Source: Blastocystis sp. Blastoise (taxonomy: Eukaryota; Sar; Bigyra; Opalinata; Blastocystidae). Taken from it: a stretch of 64,000 nt of DNA. Each line of letters opens with the position of its first letter. Position 1 is the stretch's first letter. A program made the translations under genes and the position numbers. The notes under the pieces were generated by a model, which did no database searches, was not told where the DNA came from, and saw only the letters and a program-made list of their open reading frames with translations. The DNA is taken from positions 621,501 through 685,500 of the forward strand of contig JBBPEB010000027.1 of the NCBI GenBank assembly GCA_039096225.1, written 5' to 3'. This document shows, piece after piece, positions 12,719-24,985 of this stretch.

Positions 12719-13682
12719 CTCATAAATAAGTTAATATACTCTTTTTTCTATTCACAATTCAATCTTTAAAGCTACTATACAGTAACTAAAATCAGAAGTA
12801 TTTCGAGAAAACGAGAAGCCCAACAAAAGAAAAGAATAAATTCTATCTTTTTGTGGAATTCGGGAAAGAGTTCAGCTGATTCTATAAGAAATTCATTTTC
12901 TTCTAGCCAAAAAGTTTTATTCATGAATATTTTATAGAAAATGGATGTATTTTCTAAATATCCGTGATTTACTGAACTGGCTCTGTTGTTACAGTTGTGT
13001 TTTCGAACTTCGATTCGAAAGGGAAAAGAAGCTGATTTCGAGAATTATTGGTAAAGAGAGCAGATATCTAATTCATCTGATTTATAAATAGAAGTATTTC
13101 GAATATCAAAAGGAATATATTTTAAGATTGCATTATTTTTTGTGATCTATTTTCTAATTACTTTTTATATTCAGTTAAAAATTCAGCATATTATCTTCAT
13201 TTATAAAACAATTGTTATATTTATTTATAGATTACGTATTTATATCAATTCATAATACGTATGAAGATTGGTTTAGTTTATATATTTAGTATTTAGAAGA
13301 AATATATTGGAGTGATCCTGATTTCATTGAATGTTAGAAATTTCTTCATAAATAATTAAAACAGAAATAAAGTTGTAAAAGAGTTTTAATAATACTTTAG
13401 AAACATATATAAAAATTATTTTGATGTTCTGTTTTTACTTCACTCTTTTGGATTTTTCGAGAAAGTGTATACAAAAGGTTGATAACACTAATATATATAT
13501 AAATAATATAATATTAATTCAAATATTTATAAATAATAAGAATAAATCTAAAAAGCGTGTGGTAACAAAAGAAATGAAAAATTGCTTATTTATGGTGACA
13601 GAAACATGGTTATATTTAATTTTTGGAGTCATTCATTTTATTATTAGAATATCTGTTAAATACAATATATTTTATTATCGCG
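12719..13682. other. Divergent intergenic, AGC kinase / FAD synthase
   Basis: About 960 bases, less repetitive than most of the window. No convincing gene. The frame at 13421-13714 runs into the FAD synthase start in another frame and looks accidental. Confidence 0.5.
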
Positions 13683-14474
13683 ATGAAGGTTCCTGCACTT
13701 CCCTATATGTTTAAACGGTTGGAACAGTTACAAAGCACAAACCCACCCTTTCATGAGAAAATTGTACACTCTTTGGATATTATAAAGAAAGCTATTCGTA
13801 TATATGGCCCTGAGAAGTTGTCTATAAGTTATAATGGTGGAAAAGAATCGGATGTTATTCTTCATTTATTAAGAATAGCTCTTGTTTCTTATAATCAGCC
13901 TGAAACATTTGATATAGAGAATCTTAAAGATGCAAAGATTAATTCAATGTACTTTGAAAGCGATGATGATTTTGAAGAAATTACTCAACATGTTATTTCT
14001 GTTCAAGAAAAGTATATTGTTATATAATTATATTTTTTAAAGAATTCCAATGTATATAATGATATAAATTGATTTCTAAATATAGTTTACAGATGAATAT
14101 GATCGTAAAGAACACTTCATTTCAAAAAGGAATTCAAGATATATTGGATAATACATCAGTTGAGGCTATTCTACTTGGAAATCGATCAACAGATCCATAT
14201 TCAAGTATTTTAATATTTTTATTGTTGTTTATTTTGTTTTTAATTATTTTTTTATTCTTATTTAAATTTTTTTTATACATTAATATTTCTTTGTGTATTG
14301 TATAATTTATATTTATAATAGAATCTTTGACTTCTTTCTCTCCTAGTTCTCCTGGATGGCCTACATTTATGAGAATATTACCTATATTAGATTGGACTTA
14401 TGGTGAAGTTTGGCTATTTATTGATATATTTAATATTCCTTATTGTCAACTTTATAATCTTGGGTATATATATA

Positions 14475-14564
<90 letters not shown>

Positions 14565-14759
14565 ATTATTATTTAAAATACAATTTCTTTTATTATTCTT
14601 ATCTATATATTTATTTAAAATACAATTTCTTTTTATAGTTATTCTTCTATTGGTAAGAAAGGAAATACTATTCCAAATCCGTTATTACAGACTTCTACAG
14701 GATATGCACATGCGAATACATTAAAAGAATGGGATAACGAACGGTTGTCTAGACAATAA
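13683..14759 (+). CDS. FAD1: FAD synthase (FMN adenylyltransferase, PAPS-reductase-like domain)
   Basis: Four exons (13683-14011, 14086-14204, 14322-14463, 14639-14759) join in frame to 236 residues. The start MKVPALPYMFKRLE was chosen because upstream sequence is low-complexity. The PP-loop-like motif SISYNGGKESDVIL (residues 54-67) binds the nucleotide. Later motifs AILLGNRSTDPYSKSL, SSPGWPTFMRILPILDWTY, IPYCQLYNLGYSSIG and TIPNPLL are those of yeast FAD1 and the human FLAD1 synthase domain. The enzyme makes FAD from FMN and ATP. The third intron contains a pure (TTA)n tract. The protein ends soon after the core domain, so it is a minimal, cytosolic-looking form. Confidence 0.93.
14476..14563. 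repeat. (TTA)n tract in a FAD synthase intron
   Basis: About 87 bases of pure TTA/ATT on the sense strand, just after the GTATAT donor. Confidence 0.95.
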
Positions 14760-15342
14760 TTATAGAAACTTATTCTTTTATTATAGTTTTATTATTTATC
14801 TATATATAAGTTGAAAGGAAATTCAGAAAACACTATAAATTTTCTATTTTTTTCATTTTTCTTTTAAGTTTTCTCTTCTTTTATTTATAGTTCTATTTTG
14901 AATAATTGAAGTTTTAGTTTAGTTTTTCAACTTTTTCTTTATATATGAATCATCTACAATTCTATATATACTTTTGTAACTATTCTAAAAACAATATTCA
15001 ATATACAGTATAATTAACAGAAATTTAACTGTATATAAAGAATTATCTAGATAATAAAAAGATATAGATTTTTACCGTATTAAAAATAAATAAAAGTGGA
15101 ATAATAAATGATACCAAACCATAAAAAATGAATGAAAATGAATGAAAATGATTTAACTAACTAAAAAAAAATAATCATTAAAAAATAGGAATTATAAAAA
15201 GGAAAGGGCAATGACAATCGAAATAAGAGGAAGTAATATACTTGAAATGAAGAATAATATATAGTAAAATTATGATATATATATATTATTTATATATAGA
15301 TAATAAAATAGAGGTATGAAGGATACTGATGAATAGCAATAA

Positions 15343-15408
<66 letters not shown>

Positions 15409-15758
15409 CATTTATATATATTCAATAAATGATAAATACTAAAGATAAAAAAAATAGGTATGATAAAATCTATTAATAAATAAAAGTTATACTTAAGAAT
15501 ATATAATGAAAGAATAAATGATAGATAATTTTAATAAAATAAGACAAAGAAATAAAAAATAAATATCTATAAAATTGATGAAAACAACATAAATAATGTA
15601 TTTCTATAAATATTTCATAGAACTAAAACTAGAATTAGAAAAAGAAGAAGAATAAAATAACAAAAAGAAGCTGATATTCTTTAAACAATAGTTTAGAAGA
15701 AAAAAAGGAAAATACAAAATAAAACAAGAATATCAACTTTTCTGAATCATTAGAATAT
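14760..15758. other. Convergent intergenic, FAD synthase / CKS1
   Basis: About 1 kb, AT-rich, with a (TA)n tract at about 15349-15404. I see no gene. Confidence 0.6.
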
Positions 15759-16171
15759 TCATGCACTAATCTCTAATTCTTTACATATTTTATCATGCAT
15801 CTCTTTTGCTTTAATAGGATTCACATTTCCTGTCAAAGGATCTGTTCCAAGGGGTCTTCGGAATAATAATACATAAGGTTCGGGTCTATTTAATATGTGA
15901 TATTAATATTAATTCTAAAAATAGAGAATGAATCATGAATTACTTATAAAAAGCGTAATGGACCCAACCACGACTCATAGTGATGTTTAATGATCTCCAT
16001 TCGTTCTCAGATAGTAATCTATTATGAGGAATGGTTTTCGCGACACTCTCAGGTAAAATAACATGTCTACAAAACATAATTGATTAGAATTATAAAGTAT
16101 ATATACCTATATTCATATTGAGAATCATAATATCTCTCTGAATATGCTGGTTGAGTAATAGTCTTTTGCAT
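15759..16171 (-). CDS. CKS1: Cyclin-dependent kinase regulatory subunit CKS1
   Basis: Too fragmented to appear as one open frame: exons 16171-16107, 16066-15944 and 15885-15759, with introns of 40 and 58 nt, join in frame to 104 residues ending in TGA. The protein shows the full CKS signature: YSERYYDSQYEYRHVILPE, then LLSENEWRSLNITMSRGWVH, YAFYKPEPYVLLFRRPLG. The anion-binding pocket residues (Arg of YEYRHV, Ser and Trp of MSRGWVHY, Arg of FRRP) are all present, as is the domain-swap hinge HxPEP in the form YKPEP. CKS1 binds CDKs and phosphorylated substrates. It is about the usual length of short CKS proteins, with only a slight C-terminal extension. Confidence 0.95.
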
Positions 16172-17339
16172 AATGAAAGTTATAATTTAAAATTTAAATA
16201 TATAAAAAAATTCAAATTTCTTTTATTGTTCTTTATAGTGAAACCGTTTCCAACAATTCAATTTACCCCCCTTTGAAGAAAACATGTGATTTTTATTCAT
16301 TTTTAGTATTTCTATATAGTTAATCTCACTATCAGGTCATTTTTAATTTTTAAAGCTTTTTGATTGGCTAATTTTCGTTCAAAACTTATTCAGCCAATAA
16401 AATTATAACAAAAAAAAGACTTATGCAAAAAAAACAAAATTTTCATAAAAATTTTAAGTCGACTTTTGATTTAGACACAAAAACCCTATTAAACATATTT
16501 TATTAAAGAATTGACAATATTTTTTATTTACAGAGGATCGCACGATATCCAAACCGTTTTTATTTATTTTAAAGTCGCAATTCTGAAGAAAATGAGGGTC
16601 AATATTTTAAAATATTTTATAGTTGTGTTTAAAGTGAAGACCCTCTCAGAGTCACATATATGATTAAAAATGAATAAAAAGACCTCTATGGTTCGAAACC
16701 AAAATTCAGCCAAAAAGTCAAAAAATTATATTTTTTTTACACTGAAAAATTGAGCCGAGCCTATTTGTTCCATGGGCAGTCAGACCAGAGTTTTGAATTT
16801 TTAAAATATTTACGGGAATATTTTTCTCGTTCAAAACTGAGTCTATTTATATTTTATTGACTATCAGAGGATATAAGTGTTTTAGAAGAGTTTTTTCATT
16901 TGATTTTATTATGACTTAAAGTTCCGCATACAAAGAGTATGCCAAAACTTCTAAAAAAACTACTTTTCCTCAGAATCAAATAAAAGTCTTTTATAAAGTC
17001 ACTTTTAGAGTTAATTATGTAGCATGCAATCGTTTTAAGTCAAAATTAATAGTTTTTAGACGAGTCAGTCAACAGATCAGAGAGTCAACAAAAATGAGTA
17101 ATTTTTTAAAACTTGAAAGTAGTGAGATACAATAGTGTTGTGTCAATAGCTCAGTACATAACGTTTAAAACTTGTAATTTTAGTAGTGAGTCATAAAAAA
17201 TTAAAAAAAAATATAAAAGCTATTTTTACGAAAATTTTTAGTATTTGACTAACAAATTTTATTATATTAGTGAATTCATCTTTATTTTTAAATTATTATA
17301 ACCAAACATATATAGATATTTTTATACTTATTTATGGTG
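16172..17339. other. Intergenic, upstream of CKS1
   Basis: About 1.2 kb of non-repetitive AT-rich DNA with several runs such as AAAATTTTTA. No open frame, RNA gene or terminal repeat is evident. Confidence 0.5.
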
Positions 17340-17800
17340 TTTTTTATACAGGTATGCACTTTATAAGTATTTATTTATTAGATATTTTCTACTTTTTTCA
17401 TAATTCTTTTTAGTTTTCCATTGTGTAAATCCTTTTCCTGACAGATATTCTCCCAGGTCGGTTTCAAAGTGGTTCATCATGTGTACTTGTTGGGTTTTTT
17501 CTTATAAGGTATTTTATTACATTTGTTTATTTTTAATTTTTTTAGGTTGTTTATTAGGTCTTGTCGGTACTTCAAATAATCAATTAACAAAGTCTAGAAG
17601 GTATATAATTATATATATTTTTTTCTTTGCATTTAGATATTTTTCTTTTTTCTCTTTTCCTATGTTACAATATTCTTTTATTCTTTTTTTAATTTACTCT
17701 ATTTTTAGTATATGTTTATTATATATTATATTATATAGGAAGGTGCTTTTTAGTTGCCATTGGTGAATTAGGTTGCTGGTGTGTTCTTTAAAAATTAAAA
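17340..17800 (+). pseudogene. Cluster of short exon-like blocks, unknown, probably relic
   Basis: Blocks of roughly 50-90 bases of less AT-rich sequence alternate with T-rich, intron-like spacers with GTAT...TTTAG ends: about 17412-17508, 17546-17599 and 17739-17790. In one frame they read short Gly-rich pieces such as GSSCVLVG and GCLLGLVGTSNNQLTKSR. Stops interrupt any long reading. A similar cluster lies at 22.3-22.8 kb, with a shared GCTTACTGGTGTGT-like string. I do not recognise the family. Confidence 0.35.
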
Positions 17801-17861
17801 AGACTGATTTTACAAAGGATATTGGTCTCTATATGTCTATTCATGTTAATGATAATTATAC

Positions 17862-17898
<37 letters not shown>

Positions 17899-17899
17899 A

Positions 17900-18574
17900 A
17901 TATCTTTAGAATCACGGGAATAGTGCTTGATTTCTTTGAAGAGAGAGGTATATATAAGAATATATACAGAGTTTATTAAGATGGATATACACAAGCAGAT
18001 ATTTATGGATTAGAAGATATTCAAGTTGATATGTATATATATATATATATATATTATTTGTTATTTATTATTATACATATATTATATATTATATATTATT
18101 ATAGAGTAGAGCCATTTCCTTACCTGGAGCGTCATCTAGATGCGTCACTTGTACTAACCAATACATCTCATGATAAGAATTTACTTATTTATTATCATCA
18201 GGACAAACAGATTTATACCATAATAGATCTTTCTTACTCCCCCATTTCTGATAAATATACATATTCACTACGAAATAGTGATAATAGAGCATTTATTTTT
18301 GATTTATCTCAAGGTTCATATACGATTCTAAAAGAAATTCCAGCACGTGATCGTCTCGTGACTCCCCTCAATCCCCCTCCAACAGACCCCATTCTCAGTA
18401 CGAAACTCAAATCATTTGTCGAGGAATATACAGATAAACGATATTATTGTAAACCCTATAGTTTTTTATATAAAGCTATTGAAACCTCTTTATATGAATA
18501 TATGAATGTATTACAATCATTATGGGCAGATATCGACTTTGGAAAAGATGTATATATATATATATATATATATG

Positions 18575-18609
<35 letters not shown>

Positions 18610-19551
18610 GTTTGAATACTTATTCTCTATGTATAAATTAAGCATATATATTTATATACTTACTTCTCTTCCTTCACTTGTTACTATTTGTAATGAAATG
18701 TATATATATATTTGGGTATATTTATTATATATATATATAGTTTATTAAAATTTTTACCAAGTGATTTTCCCCGCCAAATTGATGTTGATGAATATACAAA
18801 TACACTGAAAATTGCTGAAAAACGAAAAATGTAATTATGATTTATTATATTATTAATATATATATATATATATATAGTTATCAAGAACCTTATGATTATC
18901 AAAAATTATATATTAATATATATATATATATATATTGATGAGATCAAGTATTAAAAATAAAATTGATGTATATAATAATTATATATATATACATATATAG
19001 GGAATAACGAATTTAACTACATTATTTAATGATCTTCAAACGGTAAAGAAATCTGCTATTTATAAATCACTTGTTCAATATATACGAGACAGAGTATATA
19101 TAACTATCTATATATATTACTTATATATATGTTACTTATTATATATAGGATATATTAGATGTGTTATTCCGACAGTGTTTAAATACAGAAACGTTACGAT
19201 TGTCTCTCTCTCTTCTTCAATATATATGCACTGTTATCCCTGTATTTACTTATTATTCTATTCTTATTATTATATATATACATATTCTTATTCTTATATA
19301 TATAGTTAACAAATAAGGATATTGATATATTTTATGAAGCTGTTCATAATAGCAGTATATATGAATACATTCAAGCAACTACCATTATATGTCAACTACT
19401 CCCTTTCTTCCCTAATCAACGTATATATATATATAGTATTATGCTTTTTATTATTATATATTCTTATATATAGAACGTGAATATTTACAAAGTTTATTAT
19501 TAAATACAAGTGTTGATATATGTACAGTACAAGTATATATTTATATATATT

Positions 19552-19582
<31 letters not shown>

Positions 19583-21282
19583 AATTATACATATATATAT
19601 ATACTTATATTCATATTATTTATAGAGTATTAAAGTATTAAGTAAAATTGTTAGTTATATATATAAATGACATCCCTGAATCACAACCTATTCCTGATTC
19701 TATTCGAAATTCTATTAAAACAGTTGGTGAGTATATTTTCCGTTAAGGATGTATTTGTACTCCCGAATCAAATGAAGAAAAGCACGTGATATTCTCATTG
19801 ATTCCACTTTATAAATCGGAGAGCTGTATATATATATATATATATATATATTTTATTATATATATATATTTTATTATTATTATATATTATTATTGTATAT
19901 TATTATAGACTTCTTAACAACATGGTTAAAGAATGCAATATATTTATATAAGTGTTTTAAATTATTCTTCAGTTTATTATGCTTTTAAACCTTCCTTTGA
20001 AATCCATTTCAATTCATATACTGTACTATCTCGTTTCTTACTTATAATATTATATCATATTATTATATATAATACAAAGAAGAGAAACAATATTAGTAAG
20101 TCTATATATATATGAATTGAATTATATTCCTCAAGATATGATATATACCTTATTAACAAGAATAGAAGAAATTATACAAATAGCTCGTTGTCCTTCTTCT
20201 TATATACCTCCTCAGTTACATACATTAAAAAGATTGATATTTATTCTATTTCCTTTTTTATGAGTCATAATAGTTTAAAAGAAGTCTATAGTCCTCCTTT
20301 TCCTCCTCCTCCTACTACTAATTATTTCACAGGTGCATATAAAGATACAGGAAATGATTTGATGATTGATAATGATATGGAAGTACCTGAAGAAGAAGAA
20401 ATAGGATTAATGAATACATATGAAGAGAAAGAAAGAGGAGAAGGAGAAGAAAAACCTAGTGGAGAACTGATTTATGGATTAAGTCATATACTGAATACGG
20501 TTGAAATTGAAGGTGAAGAAGAAACAGGAAAGAAAAAAGAAAAAGAAATGATAGATATGTTTACTTATATAGGAAAAAGAGAAGAAGATAATGATCATTG
20601 TATGTTTTGTATTTATTATGGTTTTATTATAGTTACATTATATTTATTGTATATATTATTGTGTGTATTATTATTATTATTATATTATATAATATATATA
20701 GCTATTGATGTTCAATATGTATATTCTCTTCGTAACCGACTGAAAACCGCGGATAAGAAGATATATATGATATAAATATACTGGATGACTTTGTATATAT
20801 ATATATATATATATATTATTATTGTTATTATTATTATTATTATTATATAGAATATATGTATTCTATGAATGTTTGAATCCCTCTATCAGCTACTTATGTC
20901 ACATGATTTTCTTATTACATATTTTATAGGATATACTTAATTATCCCCGGTTATATACTGTTATCCTGTTATCTCCTACTTCATCTTCCCTACTAAGAGT
21001 AGCGTGTTGTCTTTATGAATTATAATCGTGGGAAATACTTATTCTAGAATTTCTCAAGTATATATATATATATACTTTATTGTTCTCGTGATATTATATA
21101 TTTATATATATACTTTATTATTATATTTTGATATAATATATATATATATATATATAGTTATTACAATTCCATACAAACTACAGAAAAAGGATCATTATCT
21201 ATTTGAAGAATTACCACCATATAAAACATATATATACAACTATATACCTCCTATAATACCCACGTTTTATGTTCCTTATTGA
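17900..21282 (+). CDS. Unrecognised multi-exon gene, limits uncertain
   Basis: Coding-quality blocks separated by (TA)n-rich GTATAT...ATAG introns run through this region. One chain reads ITGIVLDFFEER-DGYTQADIYGLEDIQVDI, then VEPFPYLERHLDASLVLTNT and onward to LQSLWADIDFGKD (about 17910-18549). Further blocks give LLKFLPSDFPRQIDVDEYTN, then ITNLTTLFNDLQTVKKSAIY, DILDVLFRQCLNTETLRLSL and IPPQLHTLKRLIFILFPFL. An acidic Glu-rich stretch (about 20370-20600) follows, and the gene may end LFEELPPYKTYIYNYIPP... at 21282. The middle looks alpha-helical, perhaps ARM/HEAT-like. One joint needs a 21-nt intron (about 19723-19743). Some joints remain unresolved, so a pseudogene cannot be excluded. Start and end are not fixed. 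Confidence 0.5.
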
Positions 21283-22319
21283 TAACCATGATTATCAGAA
21301 ACATGGTTATTATATATCTTGTATATATATATATATATATTATATACTTATTGTTATTACTATTATTATATTATTATTATTATATAAACTTTTGGATGAT
21401 TCCTTTATGTATTAAGATAATGATAACTCTTGTATATATATATATTTATAATACTATATCAATATATATATATATTTAAATTATATATGGTTTTATAATC
21501 ATGTATATATAGAATAGAAAGGAGTTTAATAAATTATTCATATTATATATATTATAATGATATATTACTATATATATACTATATATTATCTTTTTTATCT
21601 ATCTTTTATTTTGTTTTATTTCTTTATATATTACTCTATTTGTTTTGTTGATATTTAGGAATAAAATTATTTATAGAATTCTTTTGGAATAATAGAAAAA
21701 AGAGTAAATATTAATCTACTTTATACTTTAATAAATTACATTCTTTATTATGTCTTAAACAACTCACAAAGCTTTCAAACATTCTCGTTTTATTTATACA
21801 TCTACAATAATCGATAAATTGTTGAAATAAATCATATTAGAAACAAAAGTTTATAAATTTTGAATCATGTCTCTATAAGTGATTATACTAAATATTTCTC
21901 TTGATTATCTAGGACCTTCTTGTTATAAATAAAATACTATTATATAAAAATAGCAGACAAATATATTTAATTGTAATTAAAGATTTTTTAAATAACTATA
22001 TTTTTGTTCTAATAAGTCTTAAACATGTTGTAATTAAATAATTTAGGTTCATAAACACATATTACATTTATAAATCATTTTTATATTCAAATAGACTTTT
22101 TATTAGAGAAAAAGGGAAAATTTAAAAATGTTGTAACCCCTGGAAACCCAGATTTTGTAAAGAATTTTATTATACAAAAAAAAAATTGTAAGGGGGAATT
22201 TCTCTTTGTTTATAAGATTCAACTTTTTCGCATATTTATTTTTATTTTTCTTTAATTTACAACTATATTTTATATATTATTAAATGTATATAATATTTTT
22301 TTTATTTATCTTATTCTAT
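21283..22319. other. Intergenic or 3' region of the unknown gene
   Basis: Rich in TA and TTA tracts up to 21.6 kb, then AT-rich without repeats. A possible further exon near 21515 (NRKEFNKLF) cannot be confirmed. Confidence 0.4.
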
Positions 22320-22800
22320 ATAGGCTTACTGGTGTGTCAAAATAGATTCTAATAGGTCCTGATTCCTCTTCATTTTTACAGTTAGTTTATGAGTTTCCGG
22401 GCCTGAACGTATAGAAATCTGGTTGTATTAAAGGTATATATTTTTTAGCATTCTCTCTGCTATTATTATTTATTATCTTATATAGGTTCAACTATTGTCT
22501 CAGGTCTCCTTGGTCAACAAATCAATGCTTCTGAAGGTATTTAATTATATTTTATTTTTTTGAAATTAACTAATTTAATTTTTTATAGGTTCTAGGTACT
22601 CTCTGGTGTCCCTTTTGGTCTACACTGCTAGGATTTAGAAGGTATATTGTTATAATATATTTATTTTTTTACATTCTATTTTTATAGTTTTGGTTCTTGT
22701 TCAAGAGTTGGTCTAGAAGTGATGTTAGAAGGTATGTATTCTATATTATCTATATTATTATTAGTTCTATCAATTTATATATATAGTCCTCAGATACAGT
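22320..22800 (+). pseudogene. Second cluster of short exon-like blocks, unknown
   Basis: At least four blocks of 44-110 bases with higher GC are separated by T-rich spacers of about 45-50 bases with GTAT...TATAG ends: about 22324-22433, 22485-22535, 22590-22641 and 22688-22731. In one frame they read Gly-rich fragments such as GSTIVSGLLGQQINASEG and GSCSRVGLEVMLEG. No start codon or long open product can be built. The regular exon/intron rhythm suggests decay of a repeat-containing protein gene. Confidence 0.35.
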
Positions 22801-23000
22801 TGCCAATTTATCAAAACAAATCAAAATAATTATTATTTTCTTATCTTTCTTGCTATTTTAATTATTATATATTATTTATTGTCTTTTGTTATATATATAT
22901 ATTGATTATCATTCACACAACGATTAAATTAATAATAAAATGACGTTTCTAAAAGAATTCTGAACGAATGAAAAGAAAGACCATATTCGACAAAAATAAC

Positions 23001-23240
23001 CTAGTTTTTGGCTACTCTTTTCGCCTGACTGAAAATAGTCTTAAAAAGTAATTTAGTCATTTTTTGGCAAAACTCTCCAAAAAGTATCACGGGAATACCT
23101 GATAGTGTCTTTAAGAAAAAAGTAAATATTATATAAACATAATAATATATGTTGCAAATATATATTTTATAAATGAAATAATAAAAATATGAAACAAAAC
23201 AATTAAAATTTAGCAAATAAGCAAAACTACACATTGACAA
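23001..23240 (-). CDS. Possible small hypothetical protein
   Basis: A small minus-strand frame whose last part, SGIPVILFGEFCQKMTKLLF then KTIFSQAKRVAKN, is of normal complexity and basic. The first part is low-complexity and may be an intron (a TTCTTAAAG acceptor precedes the complex part). It could be a short tail-anchored or mitochondrial membrane subunit, or nothing. I do not recognise it. Confidence 0.25.
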   Translation of the reverse strand: MSMCSFAYLLNFNCFVSYFYYFIYKIYICNIYYYVYIIFTFFLKTLSGIPVILFGEFCQKMTKLLFKTIFSQAKRVAKN

Positions 23241-23337
23241 CTATATATAAACATTCATTAATTAAAAAAATAATAATAATTGTTTCTAATAATGAATTAT
23301 TTATATAAAACTTAATGAATTAATTTTATGTTTTTAT

Positions 23338-24985
23338 TTATTGAGTGAATTGTTCAAGAGTATGAATAAGAACCTTATATAAAGGATCAACAGAAGAGAC
23401 TAAAAGTCTTTCATTAGGGCTATGAGGGAAGTTAAGATCAGGACCAATAGAAGTACACTTCATATCAGGATATTTACTTTGGAATAAACCACATTCAAGA
23501 CCAGCATGAATAGCATATACCTTAGGATCAACCTTAGTAACTTCTCTGTAAGAATTAATAAGAGTTTGAGTAAGAACGTTAGATACATCAGGTTCCCAAC
23601 CAGGATAAGCATATATATAATAAATATATATTGTTGAATAATAAATATTGAATAATAATAATAATAATAATAATATAATAAATAATAAATAAAAAATAAA
23701 AACATACGCACCAATTTGTTCAGAAAGAGTAACTCCAGCAAGAGTACAAAGAGAGCCAATCTTCTTATACATATAATCTAATTGAGAAGCAGAAGAAGAA
23801 CGAACAGAAGCAGTAAGAGTCACTTCATCTTCCTTTTCAACTTTAGCAATAGCACAAGTAATAGAAGTTTCAACTAATCCAGCAACATCAAAGTTCATCT
23901 TTTGAGGACCGAAGGGGAAAACATTGAGGAAATCAATAGTCTTTTGAGTAGATTCTAAAGTAAAAGGTTTCTTTTCACAAACACAATCAACAGCTTCAAT
24001 AGCAATATCATTTTCAATACGAGTATATTCGTGTTTAACATGAGCAAATTCACGTTCAAGATCACTAATAATCTTTTCTTCAGCAGCTTTTTCAATAGCA
24101 ATAACAGCATCACATCTACGAGGAATAGCATTATGAACAGAACCACAAGTATAATCAACAAGTCTGAATTTTTCTTGATCACATTTCTTTAAGAGACGAG
24201 CCATAATATGAAGAGGATTAGCTCTACCTAAGTTAATATCACAACCAGAGTGACCACCAACAAAGTTCTTAATAGATATCTTCTTAAGAATAGAGTTTTC
24301 AAGACCTTCATGTTCTACAGGAATACCTAATTTCATAACGAAACCTCCAGCACAACCAACACAAACAGCATTTTGTTCTTCAGAATCGACGTTAATAAGA
24401 TATTTACTCTTAAGAACACCTTCTTCAAGACCAGCAGCACCATATAAACCAGTTTCTTCATCACGAGTAACTAAAACTTCAAGAGGACCATGCTTGAATT
24501 CTTTATTTTCAAGAAGACCAAAACAAACAGCAATACCAGCACCATCATCAGCACCTAAGGAAGTACCAGTAGCCATAATGTATTTATTATCAACAAGACG
24601 AGGAACAAGAGGATCAGTTTCCATATTAATGTCAACATGATCATCCTTTTGACAAACCATATCCATATGGCATTGAAGACAAATAGAAGGTTTATCTTCA
24701 AAACCAGGAGTAGCCTTCATACGAACAATAATGTTATCAGCTTTATCAATATAAACATCATGACCTAATTCTTTAGCACAATTTTCTAAATAAGCAAGAA
24801 TCTTCTTATGTCTGAAGAATTCTTCACCTTGATTAGAACCACGAGGAATTTGAGTTACATTAAATAAATATTTCCAAACATTAATATCACCAGGAAGAGT
24901 TAAAGCTAAAGCTTTATGAGCAGGAGATTTTATTAATAATATATAGATCTATATAAATTACATACGGTACCATAAAATCAACCAT
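23338..24985 (-). CDS. Aminoacyl-histidine dipeptidase (PepD, M20 metallopeptidase)
   Basis: The PepD family is zinc peptidases that split Xaa-His and other dipeptides in the cytosol. The sequence shows the zinc-site motifs CLQCHMDMV, GADDGAG, RDEETGLYGA, INVDSEE and, near the end, HAGLECG. The dimerisation region contains VGGHSGCDINLGRANP. An intron of about 120 nt with an (ATA)n tract (about 23612-23706) separates QIGA from AYPGWEPDVSN. Downstream of the first exon the frame is open from about 24948. The likely start MVDFM lies at 24985 behind a very short or non-standard intron that I could not settle. The family is common in bacteria and found in scattered protists, so transfer is possible but not shown here. 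Confidence 0.92.

Noticed and set aside
13421-13714. Separate small gene upstream of FAD synthase
   Set aside because: Low-complexity frame overlapping the true start in another frame, with no motif.
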